IMG/VR virus record: IMGVR_UViG_3300031997_000001
Coordinates: 1-64,000 of that record
Reading direction: 5' to 3' (one strand)
Length of the DNA: 64,000 nt
From: a virus
The notes beneath the pieces were generated by a model. It did no database searches. It was given only the letters and a program-made list of their open reading frames with translations, and was not told the DNA's origin. Numbering within the stretch: the stretch's first letter is position 1; every line of letters starts with the position of its first letter. Shown here in pieces: positions 46,800-56,088 of this stretch. The position numbers and the translations under genes were made by a program.

Positions 46800-46868
46800 T
46801 TTGGCGCTTGTGGTTGCGAAGGTCGTATTTTAGTAAATAGAACATCGTCCCCAACCATTGGCGAGCAC

Positions 46869-47504
46869 ATGAAGCCAGATCTTTCTAGTCCGGATAAGAT
46901 ATTGGCCTGGTTCCAGTCGAATAACGGCTTGACCACCTACGACCTTGCGATGCTGGCGAACAAGTCCCCCTCCACGATCCGAAACTGGAAGAGGCGTGCC
47001 GGCCTGAAGATGAAGCCGTCCCCGTTCAAGAAGGGCGCATCCCACACGAGGAGGAAGGTCGTCGAGGTCATCGACAATCCAGACATCTGGGACAATGCCG
47101 AATGGTTCCGACAGAAGTACCTGGTTGAAAGGCATGGCACCCCGACGGTTGCTCGGATGATCAACCGCTCGATCGTATTAGTCGTCAAGCGTCTGAAGCG
47201 ATTCAATATCAAGACGCGGCCGCACAAGGAGGCCGTCAGGCCGAAATCAGAATTCTGCAGCGTAGAATGGCTGACGGAACATTACATCAACAAGAAGTGG
47301 TCCCTCAAGAAGTGTGCCCAGGCTGCCGGCGTCGTATCCTATACCATCTATAACTGGCTGATCCACTTTAGGATGAATCCTCGGACTCCGCAGGAGGCTA
47401 TGGCCGGGGCGCTCAACCCGTTCTATGGCAGGAAGCATTCTGCGCAGACCAAGGAGAAGATCCGGCAGGCCATCATCCGACATGCGGCGGCCAGCCAAAA
47501 ATGA
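46869..47504 (+). CDS. multi-helix-turn-helix protein with NUMOD3-like motif
   Basis: 211 residues. At least three HTH-like units: LTTYDLAMLANKSPSTIRNWKRRAGL (25-50), TPTVARMINRSIVLVVKRLKRF (90-112), WSLKKCAQAAGVVSYTIYNWL (140-160). C-terminal NPFYGRKHSAQTKEKIRQA fits NUMOD3, a DNA-binding module of homing endonucleases. No nuclease core is present, so probably a DNA-binding protein. Confidence 0.75.
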   Translation: MKPDLSSPDKILAWFQSNNGLTTYDLAMLANKSPSTIRNWKRRAGLKMKPSPFKKGASHTRRKVVEVIDNPDIWDNAEWFRQKYLVERHGTPTVARMINRSIVLVVKRLKRFNIKTRPHKEAVRPKSEFCSVEWLTEHYINKKWSLKKCAQAAGVVSYTIYNWLIHFRMNPRTPQEAMAGALNPFYGRKHSAQTKEKIRQAIIRHAAASQK

Positions 47505-48607
47505 TGGAATCTGACAAGATCCGCTTCAAGCGGTTCGTCATTAGCCTGAGGCAGCACCTTCTCGTCAAGCAAGTCAAGATTCATTTCAACAGCATCGACG
47601 TCATATTCACCACCGGCGTAGTCGAACGCTGGCTCATGACCTCCGACCGCCTCCTCGACAAGAAGCGCTACGAATTTGTATTCGAGCCGGGCGAATCGGA
47701 TCCCGTTCCCATCCGGACGCAGTTCGAGATAGAGCCTGACGATCCGGAAGAGCCTCTCAAGCGTAAGCATCCCATGATCATGTTTAAGGAATTCAGGAAG
47801 GCCTGCTTCGTAGAGAGGCGACTGGCCATTCAGAGATTCATCACGGAACTGCTCAAAGGCGGATGGCAGAAGCTTTGGTATCCTGACGACATCCTCTGTA
47901 AGGACTTCGACAGGCTAAAGGCTACTCCGCAATGGAGGCACTGGACGCCGGACGGGGAGCTTCATGCGGTAGCCGCGCTCTGGTACCGGAACAGCGCAGC
48001 TCCGGGACGGATCGCCCTGGAACACTTCAACGAGCTAAGCAGCCTTCCAGGTGCCAAGGGAACCTATGTAGACGGATGGAAGCCGAAGTATCTCTACCAG
48101 GCCTGCCTGAGGCTCCTGGAATCCAAAGTAGACATAACTCGATCCGCCATGACCCGGCTGCTCAATTCTACTCTCCGGTTTGGCCCGAAGGTAGTCACTC
48201 CCGGTGCCTACCTCTGCATTTTGAGAAAATTCGACCTCAAACCGGCTACGGTAGCGGACTTCAAGCCGGGGTTTGGCGCCAAGCTACTGGCTTCCGCCGC
48301 CGCTGGGGCTCGTAAATATCTAGTCCGTGAGCCTATTCCGGAAGCTATCCGAAAGATGGCAGAGTTCCTGGACGTCGTCATCCAGCCGTTGGAGGGGCAA
48401 TCCTGCGACGTGGCGTTTGCGGACGACGACCTGAAGCCGTTCGGGGAGGGAGACCCGGACGTCGATGCGGGGCACCTATTCCTGTGTGCCGTTTCTCCGA
48501 GGGACGGGGTGGATAATTTCCCAGTAGTGGTGGTACCCCATGCCGTCCGCAGGGTGCAGGGAATCATTCCACACACCATGCTGCACTACGCCCGAGTACA
48601 AAGATAA
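47501..48607 (+). CDS. hypothetical protein
   Basis: 368 residues, coupled to the HTH gene by a 4-nt overlap. Two or more mixed alpha/beta domains; PVVVVPHAVRRVQG near the C-terminus. No family recognised. Could be a structural assembly protein given the virion gene downstream. Confidence 0.7.
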   Translation: MMESDKIRFKRFVISLRQHLLVKQVKIHFNSIDVIFTTGVVERWLMTSDRLLDKKRYEFVFEPGESDPVPIRTQFEIEPDDPEEPLKRKHPMIMFKEFRKACFVERRLAIQRFITELLKGGWQKLWYPDDILCKDFDRLKATPQWRHWTPDGELHAVAALWYRNSAAPGRIALEHFNELSSLPGAKGTYVDGWKPKYLYQACLRLLESKVDITRSAMTRLLNSTLRFGPKVVTPGAYLCILRKFDLKPATVADFKPGFGAKLLASAAAGARKYLVREPIPEAIRKMAEFLDVVIQPLEGQSCDVAFADDDLKPFGEGDPDVDAGHLFLCAVSPRDGVDNFPVVVVPHAVRRVQGIIPHTMLHYARVQR

Positions 48608-48623
48608 ATAAGGCCAAAAAGCG

Positions 48624-48800
48624 ATGGCTAACTGTGAAACCTGCGGAAGCCCCCTGACGCCCGAGGAGAGGGCTGGTAACCCTCGCTCCTACATTGATAC
48701 GAAGTCTGACGGGAGCCAGAACAGATACTCAAAAGACCATTGCCACGGCTGCAACGTCAAGGAGCTGGAGAAGAAGGGGGTCGTAGAGGATCATGGCTGA
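48624..48800 (+). CDS. small zinc-binding protein
   Basis: 58 residues from ATG 48624. CETCGSPLTP and CHGCNVKE form a four-Cys zinc ribbon. Overlaps the next small gene by 8 nt. Confidence 0.6.
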   Translation: MANCETCGSPLTPEERAGNPRSYIDTKSDGSQNRYSKDHCHGCNVKELEKKGVVEDHG

Positions 48801-48939
48801 ATCCGGGTCTGGGCAGACCAAGAAGACGCCCCTTGAAGAGCTTCTCGAGAAGAGGGGTACCCCCGGAGAAGGTCAGGTGCCTGTGAGCTTTATTGAACTC
48901 ATGCAACTGAAGGACGTCTTGCCTCTGGAGAAGAAATAA
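48793..48939 (+). CDS. micro-protein
   Basis: 48 residues from ATG 48793 to TAA overlapping the ATG of the large virion gene (TAATG). Acidic/basic mixed helix (LEELLEKRG). Supported mainly by its tight overlaps. Confidence 0.5.
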   Translation: MAESGSGQTKKTPLEELLEKRGTPGEGQVPVSFIELMQLKDVLPLEKK

Positions 48940-51900
48940 TGGTTCAAGCTCACATTCCTGATCCGCGAACGCTCGTCGATGAGCAAGTGATCACCATCCA
49001 GGGTCACGACGGCGCATCGACGACGTACATCTATGACCTCGAGACCCAGACCCTGACCTACAAGGACTCGAACATCGTCATCCCGCCGTTCCACGGCCAG
49101 ACCCACGTGACTTCGGACCCGGTGCCGGATGCGACTACCGACCTGCACGGGCTGATGTCCGCGGACGACAAGGCCAGGCTGGATGCGCTCATCCAGACCC
49201 GGATCGGCGTCCTGGGATTCATCGGGTCCGGCTTCCCGGACGACCAGGGGTGGCTCCAGGGCGACATCATCCTCGCGGCCGGAACTGAATTCATCAACCT
49301 GGAGCGAGTAGGCAACGTCGTCCGGTTCACGGTAGACTCGGCGGTGCCGCTGGGCTGCTGTTTCGTCCCTGGCGCACCTGTGCATATGGCGGATGGGACG
49401 ACGAAGCCCATTGAAAATGTCCAGATTGGCGACCTTGTGGTCACCCACTCTGGCGACGTGAGAAGGGTATCCGCTTTGAAGCGTAATCCGTGGAACGGCG
49501 ATATCTATGATATCTCGGTAATCGGCCGAGAGGGCCTGGCAGTTACTGGATATCACCCAATTCTTGCCGCCGGTGTCGTAAGCGCCGTCCGCAACAAGGC
49601 GCTGCGCGACGTCGGCCTTCTGCACGACGAATTCCATTGGGTGCGCGCAGATAGCTTGCAGGTCGGCGATAAGGTCGCCTTGAGGGGCGCCTCGACGCAC
49701 GTCGTGGAGGTGAAGTCCATAGACTTTAGCGGGCCCAGCGCGACGCTCTCGGAAGGGATGATCTATCCCACCCGCAGCGACGGGTTTGTGGACGGGATGG
49801 CGTCCGGCATCCCACAATCCGTGGAAGTGAACGCCGACCTCATGCGGCTCCTGGGGATCTATGTCGCGGAAGGGTGCTACAGCGATAAGAACGGGATCCG
49901 TTTCACGGTTCACGAGAAGGAGATGCACGGAGGAATTGGCTCCGACGTCATCCGCCTTATGAGGGATATCTTCAAGCTTGAGCCGAAGATCTATAAGCGC
50001 GGTCTTGCAAAGGCTTGCGACATAAAGTTCAGCAGCAAGATCTTGGGACATAAGCTTCTCGAGTGGTTCGGAAAGGGTGCCAACAAGAAGAGTGTCCCGG
50101 ATTGGATAATGAGCCTGGATCCGGCTCTTCAATATTACTTCCTGCTTGGCGTGCTGCAGGGAGATGGATATGTCCAGAAGCAGGAAAATCCGTTCATCGC
50201 ACTTCATCTGGCAAGCGAGCGGCTTATTTCTCAACTGGCTGCCATCTGTGACCGCCTCGGATATAACTTCCAGACTCCTGGCGGGAAACGGAATAGCGCA
50301 GGGCCAGCCGCGCGGAAAGCCGGAAGGAAGGCTGGGAATTATGCCTACAGGCTGACTCTCAACGGCTCCCATTGCCCTGAGCTCCTGCGAGATCTCAGTG
50401 GCATCCAGATCTCCAGTCAGACAGATATTCGGACTGGGACCGTCAGGTCCGTCGAGAAGAGGCACTACGACGGCATCGTTTACAATCTGGAAGTGGAAAA
50501 GGATCGCTCCTACGTCGTAAACGGCATCGCAGTCCACAACTGCGAGGAGTGCGCGAACATCTTCTGGCTCCAGGATCCTTCAGACGTTGCTGCCATCATG
50601 CCGCCTTCCTGCGGCGGGAAGCTTCCTGGCGTCAACGAGTACGGCGAGCTCAAGATCTTCGCGATGCCGGAGACGACGATCTTCGACCCGAGCAAGCCCC
50701 TGGACACGCTCAACAAGAAGGGCCGCTACCCGACGCTCCAGTTCCGGCGCTCTACCGACCAGCTCCAGGCTGGCGCGGCCGAGCTGGAGATCGTGCTCAA
50801 GAGGCGGACCAATTATACGACCCAGGTCGGCTGGGCCATGACTCCGACGCCGACCAAGGCCGTGTGCGCCTGGTGGATGGGCGACGACTCCCTGGGGAAC
50901 CAGATCCGGTTCGACCTGGATGCCCAGACCGAGCCCGGGATGCTCGGGGCCCTCCTCTACAAGGGCCATACGCTCACGCGGCGGATGGCTGTAGTCACCA
51001 GCTACTCGCCCTCCGTCATCGCGACCAACCAGTACAACGTGAAGTATTGGGACGTCCTCAAGGCGGAGCCCATCGGCAGCGCGTTCGTAGCTACGAACAT
51101 CTGGAAGTATCAGAACCCGGAAAATTCGCCGACCGCCAATACCAATCCCAGGACGCTCACCTTGGACGCGACGGGCGCCCTGCTGGACATCGGCACGCTC
51201 GTCCAGCTCTGGGAATTCAAGATCGCCGAAGTCAGCGGACAGCCGATCTACCGGCGTTACTTCAACCTGCAGCCGCAGCTCTCTGCGGACGTCCTCTGGA
51301 ACCTGACCGGAGCCATTCGCTTCGGCGACCTCCTGACTGCGCGGAAGGAGAATGAGCACGGGTCAGATCCGACGACGGGCGTGCGGACGGACGTGTCGGA
51401 CCTCACGACCATCGAGCGGACGATCTGGGGCCTCAAGGGTTATCCGGACATCCTTCTGCTATCGGATGACCTTCTGGATTCCTCCGGACCCAATCCAGAC
51501 CCGTCCGGGGTCCAGATCAACGACCAGTACATGGCCGACATCGATCCGACTTTGCCGGGCCTGAAGGTCATCGAGCCCATCCCGACGGCGAGCTACCCCA
51601 GCAGGCCGGTCTTCCTCTGGCATCGCCTGGCGCACAAGAACCATTACCTGAAGGCGCTCATCGGCCAGCCGGATTCCAGCAAGTTCCCGCCCATCGACAT
51701 CCTGCTCAAGGCGCCGGTCGAGAGCACGACTGACATGTACGGGAAGATCATCCGGCGCGGTACGATCACGAAGGGCCCTTTCACCAACGGGCACTTCATC
51801 ATCGCGAAGGGCGTGTGCTGGAAGGACCTACCGCAGTCGGGCGCCGTCCGGATCATGACGGGGAACTACCGGAATACCATCTGGGACTTCTACGCCAAGA

Positions 51901-52619
51901 CCGCGTTCTCGAACTACGATGACGATGCGGTAGTGCTGATCGGCAACGACACGTTCCCGTTCAGCGAGGATTCCGGATCAGCCGGACCCGGGTCCGGATC
52001 TGGCGGCGGGTCCGATACGCCTCTCTCCACGACGGTCGTCGAGATCCTCCACCAGGACTTCAATGCCCCGGCGGTCCGGCTCGAGTTCTCCATCAATCCG
52101 ACCTCGGGCGACGAGACGGTCCAGCTCCGGTTCGTCGTGGGCACCCTGGACATGGCGGTGCCTTACGAGCTCAACCTATCCGGCAATCCGGACGATGACT
52201 TCGTCCGCGGGTTCACGCCGGGGTACATGGTCAGCCGGGTCTATACGCAATCCGGCTTCATCACCGCCAACGAGGCGCCGGCGGCCGATCCGGAGGGCTT
52301 CAAGTGCTACGCGGGCGGGTTCCTGCCCTACGAGATCGACGGACAGCTGGAGAGGTGGAATGTCTTCGAGGCGATGTTCAGGGACGGCCAACTCTGGCTG
52401 TGGTGGAATAACCTACTGATCCCGCCGAGCGCGCTCGATAGCGCGGAACTCCCGACGCCGGTGGTCGTGAACACGCCGTACTTCCCGCTCACGAGCCAAT
52501 TGGACATCGGGAAGACCGCCCTGCGCCTGTGGCCTGGTGCGAAGATCCGGGCGGTTGAGGTCAGGGACCAGGGAATGAGGTTCTCAGAGTTCTCACACGG
52601 GCAGCTGGAACTGAGGTAG
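48939..52619 (+). CDS. large probable virion protein, intein-containing
   Basis: 1226 residues including a 394-residue intein (residues 141-534), leaving an 832-residue mature protein. N-terminal 140 residues are strand-rich with DLHGLMSADDKARLD, seen in tail/neck proteins. The C-extein has long strand-rich domains, a Gly/Ser linker (GSAGPGSGSGGGS) at about residue 1020, and a C-terminal 190-residue domain that looks like a lectin/concanavalin-like sandwich (WNVFEAMFRDGQLWLWWNN). Likely a tail fibre or baseplate component. Followed by a strong terminator. Confidence 0.75.
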   Translation: MVQAHIPDPRTLVDEQVITIQGHDGASTTYIYDLETQTLTYKDSNIVIPPFHGQTHVTSDPVPDATTDLHGLMSADDKARLDALIQTRIGVLGFIGSGFPDDQGWLQGDIILAAGTEFINLERVGNVVRFTVDSAVPLGCCFVPGAPVHMADGTTKPIENVQIGDLVVTHSGDVRRVSALKRNPWNGDIYDISVIGREGLAVTGYHPILAAGVVSAVRNKALRDVGLLHDEFHWVRADSLQVGDKVALRGASTHVVEVKSIDFSGPSATLSEGMIYPTRSDGFVDGMASGIPQSVEVNADLMRLLGIYVAEGCYSDKNGIRFTVHEKEMHGGIGSDVIRLMRDIFKLEPKIYKRGLAKACDIKFSSKILGHKLLEWFGKGANKKSVPDWIMSLDPALQYYFLLGVLQGDGYVQKQENPFIALHLASERLISQLAAICDRLGYNFQTPGGKRNSAGPAARKAGRKAGNYAYRLTLNGSHCPELLRDLSGIQISSQTDIRTGTVRSVEKRHYDGIVYNLEVEKDRSYVVNGIAVHNCEECANIFWLQDPSDVAAIMPPSCGGKLPGVNEYGELKIFAMPETTIFDPSKPLDTLNKKGRYPTLQFRRSTDQLQAGAAELEIVLKRRTNYTTQVGWAMTPTPTKAVCAWWMGDDSLGNQIRFDLDAQTEPGMLGALLYKGHTLTRRMAVVTSYSPSVIATNQYNVKYWDVLKAEPIGSAFVATNIWKYQNPENSPTANTNPRTLTLDATGALLDIGTLVQLWEFKIAEVSGQPIYRRYFNLQPQLSADVLWNLTGAIRFGDLLTARKENEHGSDPTTGVRTDVSDLTTIERTIWGLKGYPDILLLSDDLLDSSGPNPDPSGVQINDQYMADIDPTLPGLKVIEPIPTASYPSRPVFLWHRLAHKNHYLKALIGQPDSSKFPPIDILLKAPVESTTDMYGKIIRRGTITKGPFTNGHFIIAKGVCWKDLPQSGAVRIMTGNYRNTIWDFYAKTAFSNYDDDAVVLIGNDTFPFSEDSGSAGPGSGSGGGSDTPLSTTVVEILHQDFNAPAVRLEFSINPTSGDETVQLRFVVGTLDMAVPYELNLSGNPDDDFVRGFTPGYMVSRVYTQSGFITANEAPAADPEGFKCYAGGFLPYEIDGQLERWNVFEAMFRDGQLWLWWNNLLIPPSALDSAELPTPVVVNTPYFPLTSQLDIGKTALRLWPGAKIRAVEVRDQGMRFSEFSHGQLELR
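49359..50540 (+). mobile_element. intein with LAGLIDADG homing endonuclease
   Basis: Starts at Cys (CFVPGAPVHMADGTTKPI, block A), has TGYHPILA (block B with His), LLGIYVAEGCYS and LLGVLQGDGYV (two LAGLIDADG motifs), and ends YNLEVEKDRSYVVNGIAVHN before Cys+1 (CEEC). All splicing residues are present, so it should splice. Confidence 0.92.
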
Positions 52620-52636
52620 GCCCGGCACGGTATGAG

Positions 52637-52666
52637 AACGGCCCTGGAGTCAGCTCCGGGGCCGTT
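52637..52666. terminator. strong hairpin terminator between convergent genes
   Basis: AACGGCCCTGGAG pairs with CTCCGGGGCCGTT over a 4-nt loop (13 bp, one wobble). Confidence 0.8.
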
Positions 52667-52672
52667 GCGTAT

Positions 52673-52933
52673 TTAGACTTTGTCCAAGCCTGCTTCTTCT
52701 GGATGTTCCACGGCCCATTTCGCGTAGCAGTTCACGTTGTGGACTGAGGTCTCATCCCAGTCTACGGAGAATGGGCCTTCCTCATCCATCGAGACGAATC
52801 CCTCGGCTCCGCATTCGTGGCATTTCACGAGGTCTCCGTCGGTAGCACAATGCGCCTCGGGATGGCAAGGCCCAAAAGAGCCGCAGGTGCAAATATATGA
52901 ATTGTCGTTGTGGACGTACACCGGAAGATGCAT
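52673..52933 (-). CDS. zinc-binding hypothetical protein
   Basis: 86 residues from ATG 52933. CTCGSFGPCHPEAHC and CHECGAEG; several zinc ligands in the first 50 residues, then an acidic Trp-containing part (SVDWDETSVHNVNCYAKW). Unknown role. Confidence 0.6.
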   Translation of the reverse strand: MHLPVYVHNDNSYICTCGSFGPCHPEAHCATDGDLVKCHECGAEGFVSMDEEGPFSVDWDETSVHNVNCYAKWAVEHPEEAGLDKV

Positions 52934-52983
52934 CTTTATCTTCCATAGGGAAGATTGAGTCCGCTCTTTACCTATATAGACGG

Positions 52984-53211
52984 CTAGTCGTTGATGCGGG
53001 AGCATTTCGAGGGGAACCGTCCGAACGACGCTGCGATCTCCCTGAAGTTGTGGCATAGCCGACCAGAGCCTCCGCAAAACAACTTCGGTGAGCCCTCGGG
53101 GTCGTGCGATGGCGTTCGGGATCGGTGCCGCACCACATGCCCATGCTTGTGTACGCCAACCCTGCGGGCGCAGATTTCACAAGTAGCATGTCGCCTTTTG
53201 TGCGTCTCCAC
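52984..53211 (-). CDS. small basic zinc-binding protein
   Basis: 75 residues with GTG start at 53211 behind GGAGG. His/Arg/Cys-rich: HATCEICARR, HKHGHVVRHRS, then two more Cys. Unknown role. Confidence 0.5.
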   Translation of the reverse strand: METHKRRHATCEICARRVGVHKHGHVVRHRSRTPSHDPEGSPKLFCGGSGRLCHNFREIAASFGRFPSKCSRIND

Positions 53212-53235
53212 GGCGTCCTCCTTGTTCTGGGGCGG

Positions 53236-53547
53236 CTACGGGTACGAATAGGTTGTTACGCGGAGGATCCGCATTCGCTCCTTACACTCCTCCGGCGAAT
53301 GCATCTCGCCCTTCAGGTTTTCGAGGGCATGGAGCGCCTCGGCGAGATTTAGCCTCTCGATGGGAACGTAGGGCAGTGCCCCGAACCATGCCTTCTCGCC
53401 GAAACACCGGACGCACCAGCTGTATTCCCCAGTAGTGTCAAATACTCCAAGGCAGTTTGGGCACCAGACAAGGCCTCGACCGCGCGCAATCGACGCCGCA
53501 CAGCATGGCCACTCCTTGATCGCCTTGATCGCTTCGATTCGATTCAC
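53236..53547 (-). CDS. zinc-ribbon protein
   Basis: 103 residues: CPNCLGVFD and CVRCFGEK form a ribbon; helical C-terminus (EALHALENLKGEM). ATGA overlap with the upstream gene. Confidence 0.65.
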   Translation of the reverse strand: MNRIEAIKAIKEWPCCAASIARGRGLVWCPNCLGVFDTTGEYSWCVRCFGEKAWFGALPYVPIERLNLAEALHALENLKGEMHSPEECKERMRILRVTTYSYP

Positions 53548-54296
53548 GTCAGATCCCCTTGCAGGTAAAGGTGCTCCAGGAGCGCCTTGAGGTTCGACGT
53601 CGCGCCGTTGCAGACCATGAAGTGCTTTCCGGCCACCGACTTGGCCACGTCCTGAATCGAGTGGGACGAGAACTTCTGCATGAGGATGGTCCGGTCGGCG
53701 TTCGCGGCTAGCGGCCTCAGGTGGTCAATGCGCCCGTCCGCGGAGAAGGACAGCTTGACCACGCCGTCGAAGGCCTTCTCGATCTCGTGGGCCTGCTCAG
53801 GCAGGAGTCCGATGACGAAGACGCGCGGCAGGACGGCCTCCTTGGGCTTCGTCTCCTTGGAAGCCTTCCGCGCCGACAGCAGGATCTTCGCCAGGGTCGG
53901 CAGTTCCTGCCGGATCGCCTGGACGATGGGGGCGACGATCATGCCATGAAGCTTCTGGTCGAAGCCGGCCGAGAAGAGCGTCCGCCGGAAGACCTCGTTG
54001 ACCAGGTCCTCCATTGGGAGGTCGCGGATCGTGAGGGGATGGACGAGCACTTCCCTGATGACCTCGGTCTTGACCACGGCAGGTTGTTCCTGCTTTAGTT
54101 CGTTCAGGTACTTATGGATCCCCAGCCGCATGACCTTGTCCAGGGCGCCCTGCTTGCGCCGGCGCTCCTCGGGGAGTCCGGCCTCCTGCGCTCGGCTGAG
54201 GGCCTTAGCCAGGGTCACGCCCTGCTTGCGGATGATGTTGGCCGCTCGCTTGGCCAGGTCCTCGCGCTCTTCCGTCGTCCAGCGGACTTTCCTCAT
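53544..54296 (-). CDS. protein with SANT/Myb-like N-terminus
   Basis: 250 residues from ATG 54296, overlapping the glycosyltransferase stop. N-terminal VRWTTEEREDLAKRAANIIRKQGVTLAKAL resembles a Myb/SANT or HTH fold. The C-terminal 110 residues (RVFVIGLLPEQAHEIEKAF, DRTILMQKFSSHSIQDVAK) look like a Rossmann-type domain that might bind another protein. Probably DNA-associated. Confidence 0.65.
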   Translation of the reverse strand: MRKVRWTTEEREDLAKRAANIIRKQGVTLAKALSRAQEAGLPEERRRKQGALDKVMRLGIHKYLNELKQEQPAVVKTEVIREVLVHPLTIRDLPMEDLVNEVFRRTLFSAGFDQKLHGMIVAPIVQAIRQELPTLAKILLSARKASKETKPKEAVLPRVFVIGLLPEQAHEIEKAFDGVVKLSFSADGRIDHLRPLAANADRTILMQKFSSHSIQDVAKSVAGKHFMVCNGATSNLKALLEHLYLQGDLT

Positions 54297-55003
54297 AGTT
54301 CTAACCTCGACATTTCCTGCGCAACGGGGTCCCGGAACCATGCTTCGGTCTCCTTGTCGAAGGCAGAAAGCGGCGTCTCATCCAGTTTTGTGCGTCCTCC
54401 CAGTCTGGCCACCTCTGCCCGGGTGGCGCACCAGCGATGCCTGACGATGCCTGACATTTCCTCCCTTGAAACCGTCTTGATCTTGAAACCGGCCTGCTTG
54501 ACGCTCGCGCCGAAGGCCATGCCCGTGTCCCAGAACTTGTCGGGCTTGTTCTTCAGGACGAAGCTGACCCTGCTGGCAGGGCTCTCAAGGACCGCCTTCG
54601 AGATGAGCATCGTAGACGGATGGGTTAGGTTGCCGTCCCGGAAGTGGGCCGTCCCTAGGACGTCATAGTTCTCTGCCATCTCGATGAGCTTCCGGTCGAA
54701 GCCATAAAAAAGTGGAAGGCAGTCCGAGTCCAGCAGGAGCAGCCAGGGAGTAACTATGCCGTGCTTGATGAAGGCGTCGATCGCCGAGCCATGCGCGGCT
54801 GCGTTGAACTGGACATGCCGCTCGACGAGCGAAAGCCTATTCCGGCGGGAGGCGTCCCGGATCAGTTCCAGGCTCCCGTCCGTGCTCCCGTTGTCGACGA
54901 CATGGACCCGTGAGACCGCGGCCAGGTTGACTGCGCCCTTGAGGCACAGTTCCGTGAACCGCTTCGTGTTGTGGCTCACGACCAGGATCGAGCATTCACT
55001 CAT
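54293..55003 (-). CDS. family 2 glycosyltransferase
   Basis: 236 residues. CSILVVSHNTKRFTEL, VVDNGSTDGSLELI, and LLLLDSDCLPL (DxD). Classic GT2 of the rhamnosyl/galactofuranosyl type. Promoter at 55028-55057. Confidence 0.87.
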   Translation of the reverse strand: MSECSILVVSHNTKRFTELCLKGAVNLAAVSRVHVVDNGSTDGSLELIRDASRRNRLSLVERHVQFNAAAHGSAIDAFIKHGIVTPWLLLLDSDCLPLFYGFDRKLIEMAENYDVLGTAHFRDGNLTHPSTMLISKAVLESPASRVSFVLKNKPDKFWDTGMAFGASVKQAGFKIKTVSREEMSGIVRHRWCATRAEVARLGGRTKLDETPLSAFDKETEAWFRDPVAQEMSRLEL

Positions 55004-55027
55004 AACCTATCTCCTTTTGCCAGGCGC

Positions 55028-55057
55028 ATCAAACCACACGAACATAATACCCGTCAA
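55028..55057 (-). promoter_or_regulatory. promoter TTGACG-N18-TTTGAT
   Basis: -35 TTGACG (55057-55052), 18 nt, -10 TTTGAT (55033-55028); variant of the window's TTGAC-TTTAAT promoter type. Confidence 0.6.
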
Positions 55058-55074
55058 TCATTCAAATCTACCAT

Positions 55075-55308
55075 ATGAAGCTGAAATATCTTTACGAGCA
55101 CGATGCCCATACCCCTTCCCTTAAACCGGGGCGGTGTTCAGCCTGTGGAAAGGCCGATGGGCACCATAGGTGTCCGAAATGCGGCTGCGACCCCATCTGC
55201 CACGCTTGCCAGGCCTCCCACCCGTGCGACGTAGGGGAGGGGAGGGGTATCGGGAAGCATCAGACAGGTCTCGGATCCGGCCGGCCAGGTGGCGCACAGT
55301 ACTACTAG
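55075..55308 (+). CDS. small zinc-ribbon protein
   Basis: 77 residues. CSACGKADGHHRCPKCGC and CHACQASHPC; at least two zinc sites in residues 21-50, Gly-rich tail. No ribosome site seen, so the start is provisional. Confidence 0.55.
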   Translation: MKLKYLYEHDAHTPSLKPGRCSACGKADGHHRCPKCGCDPICHACQASHPCDVGEGRGIGKHQTGLGSGRPGGAQYY

Positions 55309-55318
55309 GAGACTGGCT

Positions 55319-55468
55319 GTGGGAGCCAGAAAAAGGTGGAGGAAAGGTCGTCATCAGTGGAAGGCCAAGGGGCGCGGACGCGAAAGAAAAGTGGACTGTG
55401 TGGAACGTCGGGAGAATGCAGGAACACGAATTACCGCCGAACGCAAGACTTCGTGGATTGTTGATTAG
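55319..55468 (+). CDS. possible small very basic protein
   Basis: 49 residues from GTG 55319 (AGGAGA upstream). VGARKRWRKGRHQWKAKGRG and further Arg/Lys. Supported only by spacing and ribosome site; a different frame across the same stretch is also open. Confidence 0.35.
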   Translation: MGARKRWRKGRHQWKAKGRGRERKVDCVERRENAGTRITAERKTSWIVD

Positions 55469-55489
55469 TCTCTCCCCGATAGCAAATAA

Positions 55490-55519
55490 TTGCTACGCTA
55501 TATACCTATCTGATTTAAT
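55490..55519 (+). promoter_or_regulatory. promoter TTGCTA-N18-TTTAAT
   Basis: -35 TTGCTA (55490-55495) preceded by AAATAA, 18 nt, -10 TTTAAT (55514-55519). Same layout as the minus-strand promoters. Confidence 0.6.
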
Positions 55520-55560
55520 GTGCTTTGGGTGAGGAGAATTCGAGGCTCAAAGGAGGTCCA

Positions 55561-56088
55561 ATGAAGCTCGACGAGATCGCCAAGAAGCAACTGCTTCTAC
55601 GAGAGGACACCCGCCCTTCCGAAGGGATATGGTACTTCGTCTACGTCAAGGGCGTCTGGCAGTTGGAATTCTACAAGGCGACCGAATACGGCGACATTAC
55701 GCATGACGAGGTCTGGCGCAAGTACATCTGCATGCTGCTGGCGGACAATTACAAGATCGATCCGGACGAGCGCCTGACCGTCGATACGGTCCCTTCGCAC
55801 GTCAAGAAGATCGAGCCGAGCAAGACCGACTGGACCGACACGGTCCGGAATTCCTATCGGGGAATGCCACGAGGCCGGGTGACCCTGATCGACGGCATCT
55901 ATGTCTGCTACCACGGGAACGACTCGCCCCTGCCGGGGAATAAGGCGGAGACCCTCGTCCCGGCCAAGTTCGAGCTCACGAAGCTGATCTTCATGAAGAA
56001 GGTGAAGTGGGAGTTCGACGACCACGAGACGATGCTGCCTACGGACAGGGCCATCGTCGAGAAGGCCATCGGGAAGATGCCGCTGTGA
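55561..56088 (+). CDS. hypothetical protein
   Basis: 175 residues; AAAGGAGG upstream. Mixed alpha/beta with many aromatic residues (GIWYFVYVKGVWQLEFY). No family recognised. First gene behind the 55490 promoter. Confidence 0.65.
   Translation: MKLDEIAKKQLLLREDTRPSEGIWYFVYVKGVWQLEFYKATEYGDITHDEVWRKYICMLLADNYKIDPDERLTVDTVPSHVKKIEPSKTDWTDTVRNSYRGMPRGRVTLIDGIYVCYHGNDSPLPGNKAETLVPAKFELTKLIFMKKVKWEFDDHETMLPTDRAIVEKAIGKMPL

Noticed and set aside
55170-55532. 120-residue open frame overlapping the zinc-ribbon gene at 55075
   Set aside because: The first part is an Arg/Pro-rich shadow of the zinc-ribbon gene; no ribosome site at its start. The basic frame at 55319 is listed instead with low confidence.
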